The translations under genes were made by a program, and so were the position numbers. Positions 9,368 through 18,942 of a stretch of DNA of 64,000 bases are shown here, in pieces. The DNA is from Alphaproteobacteria bacterium. Lineage in GTDB: Bacteria; Pseudomonadota; Alphaproteobacteria; Rhizobiales; Beijerinckiaceae. The notes beneath the pieces are model-generated. The model had not been told where the DNA came from, did no database searches, and saw only the letters and a program-made list of their open reading frames with translations. Position 1 is the stretch's first letter; each line of letters begins with the position of its first letter. The DNA is taken from NCBI GenBank assembly GCA_016869595.1, contig VGDT01000003.1:1-64000 (forward strand). Direction: 5' to 3'.

Positions 9368-9607
9368 TCAGAGATCCTTGGAGTTCTGCGGGCAGCCGCA
9401 CTTCTCGTCGCAAGCCTTCTTATTGGCGGCGACCTCAGCTTGATTGGCGCCATAATTCATCTTGCGCGAGATGAAATCATCGTCGCACTTCTGCGCGCAT
9501 TTGGCCTGCTTGTCCTCGTCCGCGTTGCGGACGTCGCAATCCGCGAAAGCCGGGCTGATCATGCCGACGACGAGAGCCGCCGCCGTCACAATGGCGTATT
9601 TGTTCAT
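9368..9607 (-). CDS. Secreted twin-CX3C small protein, copy 1
   Basis: This is a 79-residue protein with a clear signal peptide (MNKYAIVTAAALVVGMISPAFA) and a mature part of about 57 residues. Six cysteines are arranged C-x12-C-x3-C-x24-C-x3-C-x-C, and the protein ends CGCPQNSKDL. Two CX3C pairs separated by 24 residues of predicted helix would give a disulfide-stapled helical hairpin. It is a tandem paralogue of the gene at 9931-10212, with the same spacing of the last five cysteines. It lies beside a metal-efflux operon, which suggests a periplasmic role in metal or redox stress, but nothing in the sequence proves this. Confidence 0.72.
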   Translation of the reverse strand: MNKYAIVTAAALVVGMISPAFADCDVRNADEDKQAKCAQKCDDDFISRKMNYGANQAEVAANKKACDEKCGCPQNSKDL

Positions 9608-9930
9608 TTGGTGTTTCCTTTGGTAGCCCGAGCTGGGCGTTTGGATTACGCTTGCGCTAGGACCTCTCCCACCTCAGCAGTAATAGCATCACCGAACGCG
9701 ACAAGCGGGCCGGACGATGTCGTATGTAGCCGCCTATGTCAATTGCGCGTCACTTCCGCGACAACTCGCGCCGTTGCATAAAACGACGGCGTCGACCACG
9801 AAAAATGCCGTGTTTCCTATAACTTGAGACCAGCGAGATTCGTCGACCGACTCCGGCGACGGACGGGCGCAGCCCAAAAAGGACGCGCGATCGCTCGCGC
9901 GCCCGTGCTCGGGGTCAAAACTGAAGAGTC
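9608..9930. other. Intergenic region between the two Cys-rich paralogues
   Basis: This 323-bp gap must hold the promoter of the 9368-9607 gene and contains the terminator of the 9931-10212 gene at its right end. The reading frame that overlaps it at 9734-10063 on the minus strand is a frame-shifted shadow. No other gene, tRNA or repeat is visible. Confidence 0.5.
9875..9903 (-). terminator. Terminator of the second Cys-rich small gene (minus strand)
   Basis: A 9-bp stem (GACGCGCGA / TCGCGCGCC with one G-T pair) with a 4-base loop is followed on the minus strand by TTTTT. It begins about 28 bp after the stop of the 9931-10212 gene. Confidence 0.65.
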
Positions 9931-10212
9931 TTAAAGGTTCTTCGAGTTCTGCGGGCAACCGCACTTCTCGTCGCACGCCTTCCTGGCGGCCTTGACCTTG
10001 CCCATGTCCGCGGTAAAGCCCATCTGTTCCTTGAGATAGGCGTCCTCGCACTTGCTGGCGCAAACCGCCTGGTCGTCATCGCCATGCGTATCGCAGCTGA
10101 TGGCGGTCGCTGGGCTCGGCGCGCGCTGACCGACAGCGGCGTCGAAAGCGAAAGACGGCGCAGTCATCGTCAGAAACAAAGCGGCCGTCGCCGCCAAGGC
10201 GTATTTGGTCAT
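9931..10212 (-). CDS. Secreted twin-CX3C small protein, copy 2
   Basis: This is a 93-residue secreted protein (signal MTKYALAATAALFLTMTAPSFA). Cysteines follow C-x10-C-x3-C-x24-C-x3-C-x-C, and the tail CDEKCGCPQNSKNL is nearly identical to that of the 9368-9607 protein. The two therefore arose by tandem duplication. The region before the first cysteine is longer and Ala/Pro-rich here. A ribosome site (GAGGAAAT) sits just before the ATG. Function is unknown. The conserved cysteine frame argues for disulfide-held helices or metal binding in the periplasm. Confidence 0.72.
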   Translation of the reverse strand: MTKYALAATAALFLTMTAPSFAFDAAVGQRAPSPATAISCDTHGDDDQAVCASKCEDAYLKEQMGFTADMGKVKAARKACDEKCGCPQNSKNL

Positions 10213-10361
10213 CTGTTGATTTCCTCTTCTTCGCGTCGTGACTTTTTCTTTTTTAGAGCTTCGCGTTGAACGTATTCCAACCGCAACGGCCCGAATTCAA
10301 CGCAAAGCGCGCCAACGCTGTCGGATGACCTTGAGTGAGTCAATCGTTTTTTTCGTGCGTT

Positions 10362-13073
10362 TTAAGGGGCGAGTTGTCGCAATACGTATGGAAGAATGCC
10401 GCCGTTCTTGAAGTATTCTAATTCGTCGAGCGTATCGATGCGCGCGAGCAGCGGCGCGGTTTTGGTGGACCCATCCGGGAAGGAGATCGAAACGACCAAT
10501 GTCTTGCGCGGCGTAAGTCCCTCGCGCAAGCCATGAATAGTGACGGTCTCATCGCCTTTTAAGGCGAGCGTGTCCCAGCCTGTCCCTTCGGCAAAAGTGA
10601 GCGGCAACACGCCCATGCCGACAAGATTGGAACGGTGGATGCGCTCGAAACTCTTCGCGATCACGGCGCGAACGCCAAGCAGCATGGCGCCCTTCGCCGC
10701 CCAGTCGCGAGACGAGCCATTGCCATATTCGGCGCCGGCGAAAACGACGAGCGGCGCGCCCTCGGCTCCGTAACGCATGGCGGCGTCATAGATCGACATG
10801 ATCTCGCCGCCCGGATAATGGCGGGTCAATCCGCCTTCCGGCGTTAGGCCATTCTCGTCGCGCATGATGTGATTCTTGATGCGGATGTTGGCGAAAGTCC
10901 CGCGCATCATCACTTCGTGATTGCCGCGGCGCGTGCCGTATTGATTGAAGTCGGCGGGCGCGACGCCATGGTCGATGAGCCATTTGCCGGCGGGAGAAGC
11001 CGCCTTTATCGAACCTGCGGGCGAGATGTGATCGGTGGTGATCTTATCGCCGAAAAGCGCGAGGATGCGCGCGCCGACAATGTCTTCGATGGGCTTGGGT
11101 TCGCGCTTAAGGCCGACGAAATAAGGCGGATTGCGCACATAGGTGGAGTGATCGTCCCACCCATAAGTCTCGCTGCTTGGCGCTTCGACCGCGCGCCAAT
11201 GTTCGTCGCCCGAAAAGACATTCGCGTAAGTTTCGCGAAACAGATTGCGCGTCACCTGATTGCGGATGAAGGTCGCGATCTCCGTATTCGCCGGCCAAAT
11301 GTCGCGCAGATAGACGGGCGCTCCGGCGCCGTCATGTCCGAGCGGCTCCTTCGTTAAATCGATGGCGATCGTTCCCGCGAGCGCGTAAGCGACGACGAGC
11401 GGCGGCGAGGCGAGGTAATTCGCCTGGACGTCAGGATTGACGCGCCCTTCGAAATTGCGATTGCCCGATAGCACCGACGCCGCGACGAGGTCATGCGCAT
11501 TGATGGTCTTCGAGATCGCGGGCGGCAACGGCCCGGAGTTGCCGATACAGGTCGTGCAACCGAAGCCGACGAGATTGAAGCCGAGATCGTCGAGATATTT
11601 CTGCAGTCCTGACTTGGCGAGATATTGCGCGACGACCTGACTGCCCGGCGCGAGCGACGTCTTCACCCAAGGCTTCGTCTTCAATCCGCGCGCAATGGCG
11701 TTGCGCGCCAGCAATCCGGCGCCGATGAGCACGCTCGGGTTCGAAGTGTTGGTGCAGGAAGTGATGGCGGCGATGACCACGTCGCCATGACCGAGATCGA
11801 AGCTTTCCCCCTCGACGCCGTAGCGCTGCCCGAGCCCGTCTTCCTTTTTATATTCGGTTGCGAGGGCGCCGACGAACGCCGACCCGACTTCAGCGAGCGA
11901 CGCCCGGCTCTCCGGACGCTTCGGGCCCGCGAGAGAGGGCGTCACCTCCGCAAGGTCGAGGGTCAGCGTATCAGTGAATTCCGGATCAGCCGCGCCGGCT
12001 TCGCGCATCATGCCCTGCGCGCGGGCATATGCCTCTATCAATGCGATTCGATCATCAGCCCGACCCGACATGCGCAGATAAGCAAGCGTCTCCTGATCGA
12101 TTGGGAAGAAGCCGCAGGTCGCGCCATATTCAGGCGCCATATTGGCGATCGTCGCGCGATCGGCGAGGCTCATATGATCGAGGCCTTCGCCGAAGAACTC
12201 GACGAATTTTCCGACCACGCCCTTTTTGCGCAGCATCTGCGTGACGGTCAGAACGATGTCCGTCGCCGTCACCCCTTCTTTCGGCGCGCCGGTCAGCTTG
12301 AAGCCGATCACCTCCGGCGCGAGCATTGACAGCGGTTGGCCGAGCATCGCGGCTTCCGCCTCGATGCCGCCGACGCCCCAGCCAAGAACGGCAAGGCCGT
12401 TGATCATGGTTGTGTGCGAATCGGTGCCGACGAGCGTGTCGGGATAGGCGAGTTCGACCGTCTTGCCGTCGATGCGCTCGCTGCGCGTCCAGACGGTCTG
12501 CCCCAGATATTCAAGATTGACCTGATGGCAGATGCCGGTGCCCGGAGGCACGACACGGAAATTGTCGAAGGCCGACTGGCCCCATTTCAGAAAGCGGTAT
12601 CGCTCGCCATTGCGCTCATATTCGAGCTCGACATTGCGGGCGAAAGCCTGCGGCGTTCCGAAACTGTCGACGATCACCGAATGATCGATGACGAGATCGA
12701 CAGGCACGAGCGGATTGATCTTCTGCGCCGTCCCGCCGAGCGCGACGACGGCGTCGCGCATCGCCGCGAGGTCGACGACCGCCGGCACGCCGGTGAAATC
12801 CTGCATCAGCACGCGCGCCGGCCGGAAGGCGATCTCGCGTTCAGTCTTGCCCTTTTCCTCAAGCCATTTGGCGAGGGTTTCGATCGACTCCTTGGTGACC
12901 GAACGGCCGTCTTCATTGCGCAGCAAATTTTCGAGGACGACCTTGAGCGAATAGGGCAGGCGGGAGACGCCTCGAAGCCCGTTTTCCTCCGCAGCCTTTA
13001 ATGAAAAGTATTGATAGGACCGATCGCCGACGACGAGCGTCTGGCATGCCTTGAAACTGTTGAGAGAAGCCAT
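10362..13073 (-). CDS. acnA: Aconitate hydratase A
   Basis: This TCA-cycle enzyme isomerises citrate to isocitrate through a [4Fe-4S] cluster. At 903 residues it has the normal AcnA length. The three cluster cysteines are C440 (AITSCTNTSNP), C506 and C509 (GFGCTTCIGNSGPLP), with family spacing. The active-site segments VGTDSHTTMINGLAVLGWGVGG and the C-terminal swivel domain GAEYGNGSSRDWAAKG are intact. The start MASLNSFKACQTL is preceded by AAGGA. The minus-strand neighbours upstream (MFS exporter, recQ) are not metabolically related, so it probably has its own promoter in the 89-bp gap at 13074-13162. Confidence 0.97.
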   Translation of the reverse strand: MASLNSFKACQTLVVGDRSYQYFSLKAAEENGLRGVSRLPYSLKVVLENLLRNEDGRSVTKESIETLAKWLEEKGKTEREIAFRPARVLMQDFTGVPAVVDLAAMRDAVVALGGTAQKINPLVPVDLVIDHSVIVDSFGTPQAFARNVELEYERNGERYRFLKWGQSAFDNFRVVPPGTGICHQVNLEYLGQTVWTRSERIDGKTVELAYPDTLVGTDSHTTMINGLAVLGWGVGGIEAEAAMLGQPLSMLAPEVIGFKLTGAPKEGVTATDIVLTVTQMLRKKGVVGKFVEFFGEGLDHMSLADRATIANMAPEYGATCGFFPIDQETLAYLRMSGRADDRIALIEAYARAQGMMREAGAADPEFTDTLTLDLAEVTPSLAGPKRPESRASLAEVGSAFVGALATEYKKEDGLGQRYGVEGESFDLGHGDVVIAAITSCTNTSNPSVLIGAGLLARNAIARGLKTKPWVKTSLAPGSQVVAQYLAKSGLQKYLDDLGFNLVGFGCTTCIGNSGPLPPAISKTINAHDLVAASVLSGNRNFEGRVNPDVQANYLASPPLVVAYALAGTIAIDLTKEPLGHDGAGAPVYLRDIWPANTEIATFIRNQVTRNLFRETYANVFSGDEHWRAVEAPSSETYGWDDHSTYVRNPPYFVGLKREPKPIEDIVGARILALFGDKITTDHISPAGSIKAASPAGKWLIDHGVAPADFNQYGTRRGNHEVMMRGTFANIRIKNHIMRDENGLTPEGGLTRHYPGGEIMSIYDAAMRYGAEGAPLVVFAGAEYGNGSSRDWAAKGAMLLGVRAVIAKSFERIHRSNLVGMGVLPLTFAEGTGWDTLALKGDETVTIHGLREGLTPRKTLVVSISFPDGSTKTAPLLARIDTLDELEYFKNGGILPYVLRQLAP

Positions 13074-13162
13074 GGAAGGGTCCTTGCGGCGTGGAAAGGC
13101 GCGCCCTTTCTAGGAAATTCCATGCCATCGGGGCAAATAGAAAAGCCGAGCCGAAAATCGAG

Positions 13163-14605
13163 CTAAGCGCGTCGTTCGCCGCGCAGCGGCCGTTCCTCCA
13201 TGCGCGCCAGGAAGATAAGTGACAGGCCCGTGCAAACGGCGAGCGCGAGAAAAACCAGACGAAAGCTCGAAAGCAAAGCGGCGCCGTCGGCGTTGGCGTT
13301 CAACTCCTCAAGCAATTGCGCGCGGCCGCCGCCGATCGCCAGCGCGGCGAAAAGTGCGACGATCGCGCCCGCAGCAAGCTGCCGAAAGAATTGCATCGAA
13401 GCCGTCGCCGTTCCGAGATCGCGCGAATCGACCGCGTTCTGCACCGAGACTGTCGCAATCGGCAGCATAGCGCCAATCCCGAAAGTCGTGACCGTAAGCA
13501 AGGCGTTGAGCAAGAGAAGCGAGCGGCCGGCGCCCGCGCTCATCATCGCCGCCGCGCCGAGCGCCGCGAGAACGCCGGCGACGAGCCCCAGAATCGGCGC
13601 CGCTTTGTAATGCTTCACATGCGCCATCAATCGTCCGGACAGTGTGGCGCCAACGACGGTGCCGACCATCAGCGGGATCAGCGTCAACCCTGAATCGGTC
13701 GCATTCATGCCGGCGCAGATTTCGTAATAGATGGGCATCACGACCGAGAGCCCGACGAAAGCGCCGATACCGAAGGAACTCGAGAAAATAGCGTCGCGCA
13801 CAATTCGAAGTCCGAGAATGCGCAACGGAATGAGCGGCTCTTCGACGCGCGCCGTGCGCCAGGCGAAGAGCCCCCATGCGAGAGCCGAGGCGGCGAGGAG
13901 GCCAAGAATCGGCGCTGAGCGCCAGGGATAGCGAACGCCGCCCCAGCCGAGCGCCAGGACGAGAAGACCGGAAGCCGCCACCAGCAAAATTGCGCCAAGA
14001 TAATCGACGCGATGCGGATGACGCGTCTCTGGGAGGCGTTTCAAGCGCGCGTTGACGATAATGAGCGCCGCGAGGCCAAGCGGCAGATTGATCCAAAAGA
14101 TCAGCGACCAATGCCAATATTGCGCAAAAAAGCCGCCGAGCGCCGGGCCGGCGATGCTCGAGGTGATGAACACAGCGGCGAAATAGGATTGGTAGCGGCC
14201 GCGCTCTCGCGGCGAGACGAGATCTGCGACGATCGTTTGGCCGAGCGAGATCAGGCCGCCGCCGCCGAGACCCTGGATCACCCGCGCTCCGGCGAGCGCG
14301 GCCATGCTCGGGGCCAAGGCGCAAGCGACCGACCCGATCACGAAAGTGGCCACGCCAACAAGGATGACGATGCGCCGGCCATAGACGTCGGCGAATTTCC
14401 CATAGAGCGGCGTCACTACGGTCGCGGCGATGAGATAGGCCGTCACGATCCAGGGGAGGTCCTGCGGGTCGCCGAGATCCACCGCGATGGTCGGCAGAGC
14501 GGTGACCACGATCGTCTGGTCGAGAGCCGAGAGCAGCATTGCGAGGCCGAGCCCGAACATGACCTGTCGCAGTTCGGCGGCGTTTGGCGGCGTGTTAGCG
14601 GACAT
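13163..14605 (-). CDS. MFS drug exporter, DHA2 (EmrB/QacA) family
   Basis: This is an inner-membrane proton antiporter of 480 residues with about 14 predicted transmembrane helices. The family D1 motif appears as LDQTIVVTALPTIA. Motif A reads GKFADVYGRRIVILVG and motif C-like glycines occur in SSIAGPALGGFFAQYWHW. DHA2 members export lipophilic cations, dyes and antibiotics or sometimes siderophores, but the substrate cannot be deduced. It follows recQ by 69 bp on the same strand. No regulator of the TetR or MarR type is adjacent, which is unusual for an inducible drug pump. Confidence 0.9.
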   Translation of the reverse strand: MSANTPPNAAELRQVMFGLGLAMLLSALDQTIVVTALPTIAVDLGDPQDLPWIVTAYLIAATVVTPLYGKFADVYGRRIVILVGVATFVIGSVACALAPSMAALAGARVIQGLGGGGLISLGQTIVADLVSPRERGRYQSYFAAVFITSSIAGPALGGFFAQYWHWSLIFWINLPLGLAALIIVNARLKRLPETRHPHRVDYLGAILLVAASGLLVLALGWGGVRYPWRSAPILGLLAASALAWGLFAWRTARVEEPLIPLRILGLRIVRDAIFSSSFGIGAFVGLSVVMPIYYEICAGMNATDSGLTLIPLMVGTVVGATLSGRLMAHVKHYKAAPILGLVAGVLAALGAAAMMSAGAGRSLLLLNALLTVTTFGIGAMLPIATVSVQNAVDSRDLGTATASMQFFRQLAAGAIVALFAALAIGGGRAQLLEELNANADGAALLSSFRLVFLALAVCTGLSLIFLARMEERPLRGERRA

Positions 14606-14674
14606 GACCTCGGGGCGGGGAACGGACGAGGAGCCTATACAATGTTGCGGCGCGAAACGATACCCTGGCCGAGC

Positions 14675-16252
14675 TCAGCGCGCTTGGTCGATCACACGCA
14701 GCAGCGCCGCCGCATCGGCGATCTCGTGCAGCAGCGGATCGCCGGCGCTTTTGGGCCTCTCGCGCGCGAGGGCGCGCAGCGCCTGTTCGGAGGCCACAGT
14801 TCGCGGCGCCACGCCGCGCCTTTTTGCAATCGCGAGCCGCTCGGCCTCGAGCGCGCACAAAAGCCGCGCCTCGTCGACGGTGAGCGGTGGATGCTCCTGC
14901 TGAATCGGCGCACTGGTCGGCGCGGGCGCGATTTGGGAAATGTCTTCCTCGACTTCCGCAACGTCGTCCCGAGACGCGAAGCCGCTTGCGAGCGCTGCGC
15001 GCCATCCGAGAGCGAGCGACGACAGGCGGCGAGGCCACGCGATTGGTCCGCCGCGGCAATGGTCGCATCTGCCGCAGGGCGCGCTTTCCTCTCCGAATTC
15101 GGCGAGGAGCCGCATAAAGCGGCATCCCGGCGCAGCCGCGAGCCGGGCCATCGCCTGACGTCTGGCGTAATCCCCGGCCGCCGCTTCATTGTCTTGCGCC
15201 GCTTCCGGGATGCGCCAGCGCAACGCCAGCTCCGCAGGCGAAAACAGCGTCAGAGCGCGAGCGGGCGCGCCGTCGCGCCCGGCCCGGCCGATCTCCTGAT
15301 AATAGCCCTCGACCGAGGTCGGCAGATCGGCGTGAACGATGAACCGCACATCTGGCTTATCGACGCCCATGCCGAAGGCGATGGTCGCGACCATCACCGC
15401 GCCCTTGTGCGTAAAGAAGGCGTCCTGACTCTCTGAGCGCGTATGGGCGTCGAGTCCCGCGTGATAGGGCAGCGCGTCGAAACCGAGCCGCGAGAGTTCG
15501 CGCGCCAGCGTGTCGGTCTTGTTGCGTGAGTTGCAATAGATGATCCCGCTTTCCTTCGCGCCGCCCTTGCGCGCAAAGTCGACGGTCTGGCGCAGTCCGG
15601 CGCGCTTTTGCGCGAAATCGAGAGAAAGATTCGGCCGCGCGAAGGAGCGCTGAAAAATCTGCGGCGGTCGGGAAAACAGCGTGCGGACGATGTCGTCGCG
15701 CGTGCGCGGACTGGCCGTCGCGGTGACCGCGAGCATCGGCGGCGCGCCGAGCTTTCGCGCAATCTCGCCAAGCGCGCGATAGTCGGGGCGAAATTCATGA
15801 CCCCAATGCGAGACGCAATGCGCCTCGTCGATTGCGAAGAGCTTGATGCGTATGTTGCGCAATAAATGCTGCGTTCCCTCCTGGGCGAGGCGCTCGGGGG
15901 CGGCGTAAAGGAGCTTTGCCCGGCCCGACGCGACGGCGTCGATCGCCGCCGCTTCCTCGTCCTCCTGCATCGAATGCAGCGCGACGGCGCTGAGGCCCTT
16001 ATCGGCGAGGGTTCGAAGCTGGTCGCGCATCAGCGCAATGAGCGGCGAGCAGACGAGAACGAGTCCGCCGCCAGGGGCGGCGGCCGGCAACTGGTAGAGG
16101 AGGGATTTGCCGGAGCCCGTCGGCATGATGGCGATCGCGTCGCGGCCGGCGAGCAAGGCGTCGACGACCTCCGCCTGCCCCGGCAGAAAGTCCGCAAAGC
16201 CGAAAATGCTGCGCAGCAATTCCTGCGCTTCGGCCAGAGAGGACGGGGTCAC
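14675..16252 (-). CDS. recQ: RecQ-family ATP-dependent DNA helicase
   Basis: This superfamily-2 3'-5' helicase resolves recombination and fork structures. Motif I is MPTGSGKSLLYQLPA, motif II is AIDEAHCVSHWGHEFRPDY, and motif VI is YYQEIGRAGRDG. A zinc-type cysteine set (CRFMRLLAEFGEESAPCGRCDHC) follows. A C-terminal HRDC-like helical region is weak. I place the start at GTG 16252, where GTGA overlaps the TGA of the upstream gene. The longer frame to 16309 would intrude 60 bp into that gene. This gives 525 residues, shorter than E. coli RecQ because the winged-helix part is reduced. Translational coupling with the LprI-like gene is likely. Confidence 0.88.
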   Translation of the reverse strand: MTPSSLAEAQELLRSIFGFADFLPGQAEVVDALLAGRDAIAIMPTGSGKSLLYQLPAAAPGGGLVLVCSPLIALMRDQLRTLADKGLSAVALHSMQEDEEAAAIDAVASGRAKLLYAAPERLAQEGTQHLLRNIRIKLFAIDEAHCVSHWGHEFRPDYRALGEIARKLGAPPMLAVTATASPRTRDDIVRTLFSRPPQIFQRSFARPNLSLDFAQKRAGLRQTVDFARKGGAKESGIIYCNSRNKTDTLARELSRLGFDALPYHAGLDAHTRSESQDAFFTHKGAVMVATIAFGMGVDKPDVRFIVHADLPTSVEGYYQEIGRAGRDGAPARALTLFSPAELALRWRIPEAAQDNEAAAGDYARRQAMARLAAAPGCRFMRLLAEFGEESAPCGRCDHCRGGPIAWPRRLSSLALGWRAALASGFASRDDVAEVEEDISQIAPAPTSAPIQQEHPPLTVDEARLLCALEAERLAIAKRRGVAPRTVASEQALRALARERPKSAGDPLLHEIADAAALLRVIDQAR

Positions 16253-16797
16253 TCCGCCCAGCCCGCCATCCAGAGCGCCTGACGGGCGGTGAGGTCCATC
16301 ACACACCACTCCTGCATCGGACCGGCCATTGTTCCTTTGAAGGTGACCTCCGGCTGCCGGCAGGCGGCGTCCCGCCAGGCGATCCAGGTGCGCTCAGTCT
16401 TGCGGAGATTGTCGCTCGCCTCCTTGTCCATCTTGGCGAGCGCCGCGCGATAGGCCGAGTTGAGCCGTAAATCCCAGACCGCCGCCTCGCGGGCGTAGCA
16501 TTCGTTCAGCACGGCGTTCGACGTATTGCCTTCCTTCTGGATGCAGGTCTTGGCGAGCGCGCCGACGCAGCTTGATCGATCGTGCCCCGCCTTCTCGGCG
16601 GCGGCCGCGAGACGGCCTTCGGCGCCGGGCGCTTCTTCGAGCTCGTCTTTCGGCGGCGGCGCTTTTTTGGCTTTTTCAGCGGCGAGCGCGAGACAGGCGT
16701 CGATTTCGGCGCGGTCCTCTTTTGAGGGCTCCTCCGCGAGCGCCGGGGCCGGGGCCGCCACGATACAGGCGAGAATAAGAAGCGCGGCGCGGATCAT
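16249..16797 (-). CDS. Secreted LprI-like protein (DUF1311 family)
   Basis: This is a 182-residue periplasmic protein. The start at 16797 gives a signal peptide (MIRAALLILACIVAAPAPALA) and has a strong GGGAGAGAAG ribosome site, whereas the longer frame upstream has an Arg-rich, non-signal N-terminus. The C-terminal part, LNECYAREAAVWDLRLNSAYRAALAKM...RTWIAWRDAACRQ, is the typical DUF1311/LprI helix pair with paired cysteines. Mycobacterial LprI inhibits lysozyme, but that role is not proven for proteobacterial homologues. It sits 11 bp after the 96-residue gene and overlaps recQ by 4 bp. Confidence 0.82.
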   Translation of the reverse strand: MIRAALLILACIVAAPAPALAEEPSKEDRAEIDACLALAAEKAKKAPPPKDELEEAPGAEGRLAAAAEKAGHDRSSCVGALAKTCIQKEGNTSNAVLNECYAREAAVWDLRLNSAYRAALAKMDKEASDNLRKTERTWIAWRDAACRQPEVTFKGTMAGPMQEWCVMDLTARQALWMAGWAE

Positions 16798-16808
16798 TCT
16801 TCTCTCCC

Positions 16809-17099
16809 TTATGCCGATCCAAGCAGCGCTTCGGCGATCTCGCGCCATTCGTCTTCGAGCGCGCCTTTGTGCGGCTCGCGCTGCGCGCGCCGATACCAAT
16901 AGGAGGCGTTCGAAAGATCGCCTTCCTTGCGATGGAGATAGGCGTGGACCCACATGCTGTCGGGATCGGATTTGTCGTCGACGCATTTATGCGCCGCGTT
17001 CCAATCGCCCTTGGCGTCGAACCACAGCGCCCGAAGCGGCGGCGGGAGCGCGGGCGGCCCATCCGCGGAAAGCGAAGCGAGAAAAGCGTTGAGGGTCAT
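16809..17099 (-). CDS. Small conserved protein of unknown function
   Basis: This is a 96-residue soluble protein with no signal peptide. The central stretch ALWFDAKGDWNAAHKCVDD...MWVHAYLHRKEGDLSNASYWYRRA looks like one and a half TPR-like helical repeats and resembles small conserved proteins I associate with rhizobial genomes, although I cannot name a function. It is the first gene of a tight minus-strand group (then LprI-like, recQ). The 216 bp separating it from the divergent ffh gene would contain both promoters. Confidence 0.72.
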   Translation of the reverse strand: MTLNAFLASLSADGPPALPPPLRALWFDAKGDWNAAHKCVDDKSDPDSMWVHAYLHRKEGDLSNASYWYRRAQREPHKGALEDEWREIAEALLGSA

Positions 17100-17315
17100 G
17101 GTTTTTAGCCGAAGAAATCCTAAAGCGCCATGTTAGCGCCAAAGCGGCCCGACGTTGACTCGGAAGCCAGTCGCGCATAAAAACCCCACACATCTCGAAA
17201 GAGAACCCTAAACCCGCCGAGCCGCCCGAGAGGCGGCAGGCCAACGCCCGGCAGCGCGATGCGCCCCCGGGCGCGTTTTGTTTTGGAGCGTCGTCCGCTC
17301 CCCCAGGAGAAAACC

Positions 17316-18848
17316 ATGTTCGAGAGCCTTTCCGACAAGCTCTCCGGCATTTTCGATAAGCTGACACGGCGCGGCGCGCTTTCCGAGGCCGACGTCAACG
17401 AAGCGCTGCGCGAAATCCGCCGCGCGCTGCTCGAGGCCGACGTCGCGCTCGACGTCGTGCGCTCCTTCACCGACAAGGTCCGCGACCGGGCGGTCGGCGC
17501 TGGCGTCATCAAATCGGTCACGCCCGGCCAGATGGTCGTCAAGATCGTCAACGACGTGCTGATCGAGACGCTCGGCCAGGACGCGCAGCCGATCGATCTC
17601 GCCGCGACCCCGCCGGTCGCCATCATGATGGTCGGCCTGCAGGGCGCGGGCAAAACCACGACCACCGCCAAGATCGCCAAGAGGCTCAAGGAACGCCACG
17701 GCAAGCGCACGCTGATGGCCTCGCTCGACGTCAAGCGGCCGGCGGCGCAGGAGCAGCTCGCCGTGCTCGGCCGGCAGGTCGAGGTCGACACGCTGCCGAT
17801 CGTCGCCGGCCAGACGCCGGTGCAGATCGCCAAGCGCGCGATGGAGGCCGCACGGCTGCAAGGCTTCGACGTCGTGCTGCTCGACACCGCCGGACGCACG
17901 CATATCGACGAGCCGCTGATGCAGGAGATGGCGGAGATCAAGACCTCCGCCAAGCCGCATGAAATCCTGCTTGTCGCCGACGCGCTGACCGGCCAGGACG
18001 CGGTCAATCTCGCCAGTAATTTCGACGAGCGGGTCGGTCTGACCGGCATTGTATTGACGCGTATGGACGGCGATGGCCGCGGCGGCGCGGCGCTCTCCAT
18101 GCGCTATGTCACCGGCAAGCCGATCAAGCTCATCGGCGTCGGCGAAAAGATGGACGCGCTCGACGAGTTTTCGCCGACGCGCATCGCCAATCGCATTCTC
18201 GGCATGGGCGACATCGTCGCGCTGGTCGAAAAGGCCGCCGCCGCGATTGACGCCGAGCAGGCGCGCAAGGCCGCCGAGCGGATGGCCAAGGGCAAATTCG
18301 ATCTGCAGGACCTCTGCGATCAGCTCGCCCAGGTGGAAAAGATCGGCGGTCTCGGCGGCATCATGGGCTTGCTGCCCGGCGTCGCCAAGATGAAGGATCA
18401 GATCGCCTCCTCCGGTTTCGACGACAGGATGGTGAAGCGCCAGCGCGCCATCATCCTCTCGATGACGCCGAAGGAACGGCGCAACCCCGACCTGCTGAAG
18501 GCCTCGCGCAAAAAGCGCATCGCCGCTGGCTCCGGCGCCAAGGTCGAAGAGATCAACAAGCTCCTAAAGCAGCATCGGCAGATGGCCGATCTGATGAAGT
18601 CGTTCGGCGCCGGCAAGCGCGGCGGAATGATGGGCAAGGCCGCGCAAATGATGGGGCTTGGCCCCGGCATGCAGATGCCGTCGCAGGAGGAGCTGCAGAA
18701 GCTGCAGGAAAAGCTCGGCGTTCAGCAGCCGAAGGCGCCCAGCGGCATTCCGGCTGCGCCGCCTCCGGATCTCTTAGGCAAGCCGAGCCTTCCGGGGCTC
18801 GGCGGCGGACTGCTGAGCGGGCTTAACCCGTTCGGAAAAAAGAAATAG
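17316..18848 (+). CDS. ffh: Signal recognition particle protein Ffh
   Basis: This GTPase binds SRP RNA and signal sequences and delivers nascent membrane proteins to FtsY. The N domain (1-90) is followed by the G domain with [17 protein letters not shown] (107-123), the [13 protein letters not shown] switch and the [14 protein letters not shown] motif. The C-terminal M domain is Met-rich ([20 protein letters not shown]) and carries the RNA-binding helix-loop [26 protein letters not shown]. The start at 17316 has CAGGAG eight bases upstream. At 510 residues it has a Gly/Pro-rich tail slightly longer than in E. coli. It leads the ffh-rpsP-rimM-trmD group. Confidence 0.96.
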   Translation: MFESLSDKLSGIFDKLTRRGALSEADVNEALREIRRALLEADVALDVVRSFTDKVRDRAVGAGVIKSVTPGQMVVKIVNDVLIETLGQDAQPIDLAATPPVAIMMVGLQGAGKTTTTAKIAKRLKERHGKRTLMASLDVKRPAAQEQLAVLGRQVEVDTLPIVAGQTPVQIAKRAMEAARLQGFDVVLLDTAGRTHIDEPLMQEMAEIKTSAKPHEILLVADALTGQDAVNLASNFDERVGLTGIVLTRMDGDGRGGAALSMRYVTGKPIKLIGVGEKMDALDEFSPTRIANRILGMGDIVALVEKAAAAIDAEQARKAAERMAKGKFDLQDLCDQLAQVEKIGGLGGIMGLLPGVAKMKDQIASSGFDDRMVKRQRAIILSMTPKERRNPDLLKASRKKRIAAGSGAKVEEINKLLKQHRQMADLMKSFGAGKRGGMMGKAAQMMGLGPGMQMPSQEELQKLQEKLGVQQPKAPSGIPAAPPPDLLGKPSLPGLGGGLLSGLNPFGKKK

Positions 18849-18849
18849 G

Positions 18850-18916
18850 CAATCGGTCTTCGGCCGTCGGCAGTCGTTTTTTTTCGACCTGCCGACTGCC
18901 TATTGCCGACTGCCGA
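18850..18916. repeat. Palindromic repeat between ffh and rpsP
   Basis: The heptamer-like word GTCGGCAG / CTGCCGAC recurs in both orientations. GTCGGCAG (18866-18873) pairs with CTGCCGAC (18889-18896) around a loop of eight T residues, and a further GCCGACTGCCGA follows at 18905-18917. The T-rich loop means it is not a normal terminator. It looks like a small dispersed element built of iterated words, similar in design to the one at 63301-63362. Confidence 0.6.
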
Positions 18917-18942
18917 TGCGTAAACGAAAGAGGAAAGAAAAC

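Noticed and set aside
14012..15436. 474-codon + strand open frame
   Set aside because: It spans antisense parts of the MFS and recQ genes and has shadow composition (Arg, His, Gly). No motif was seen.
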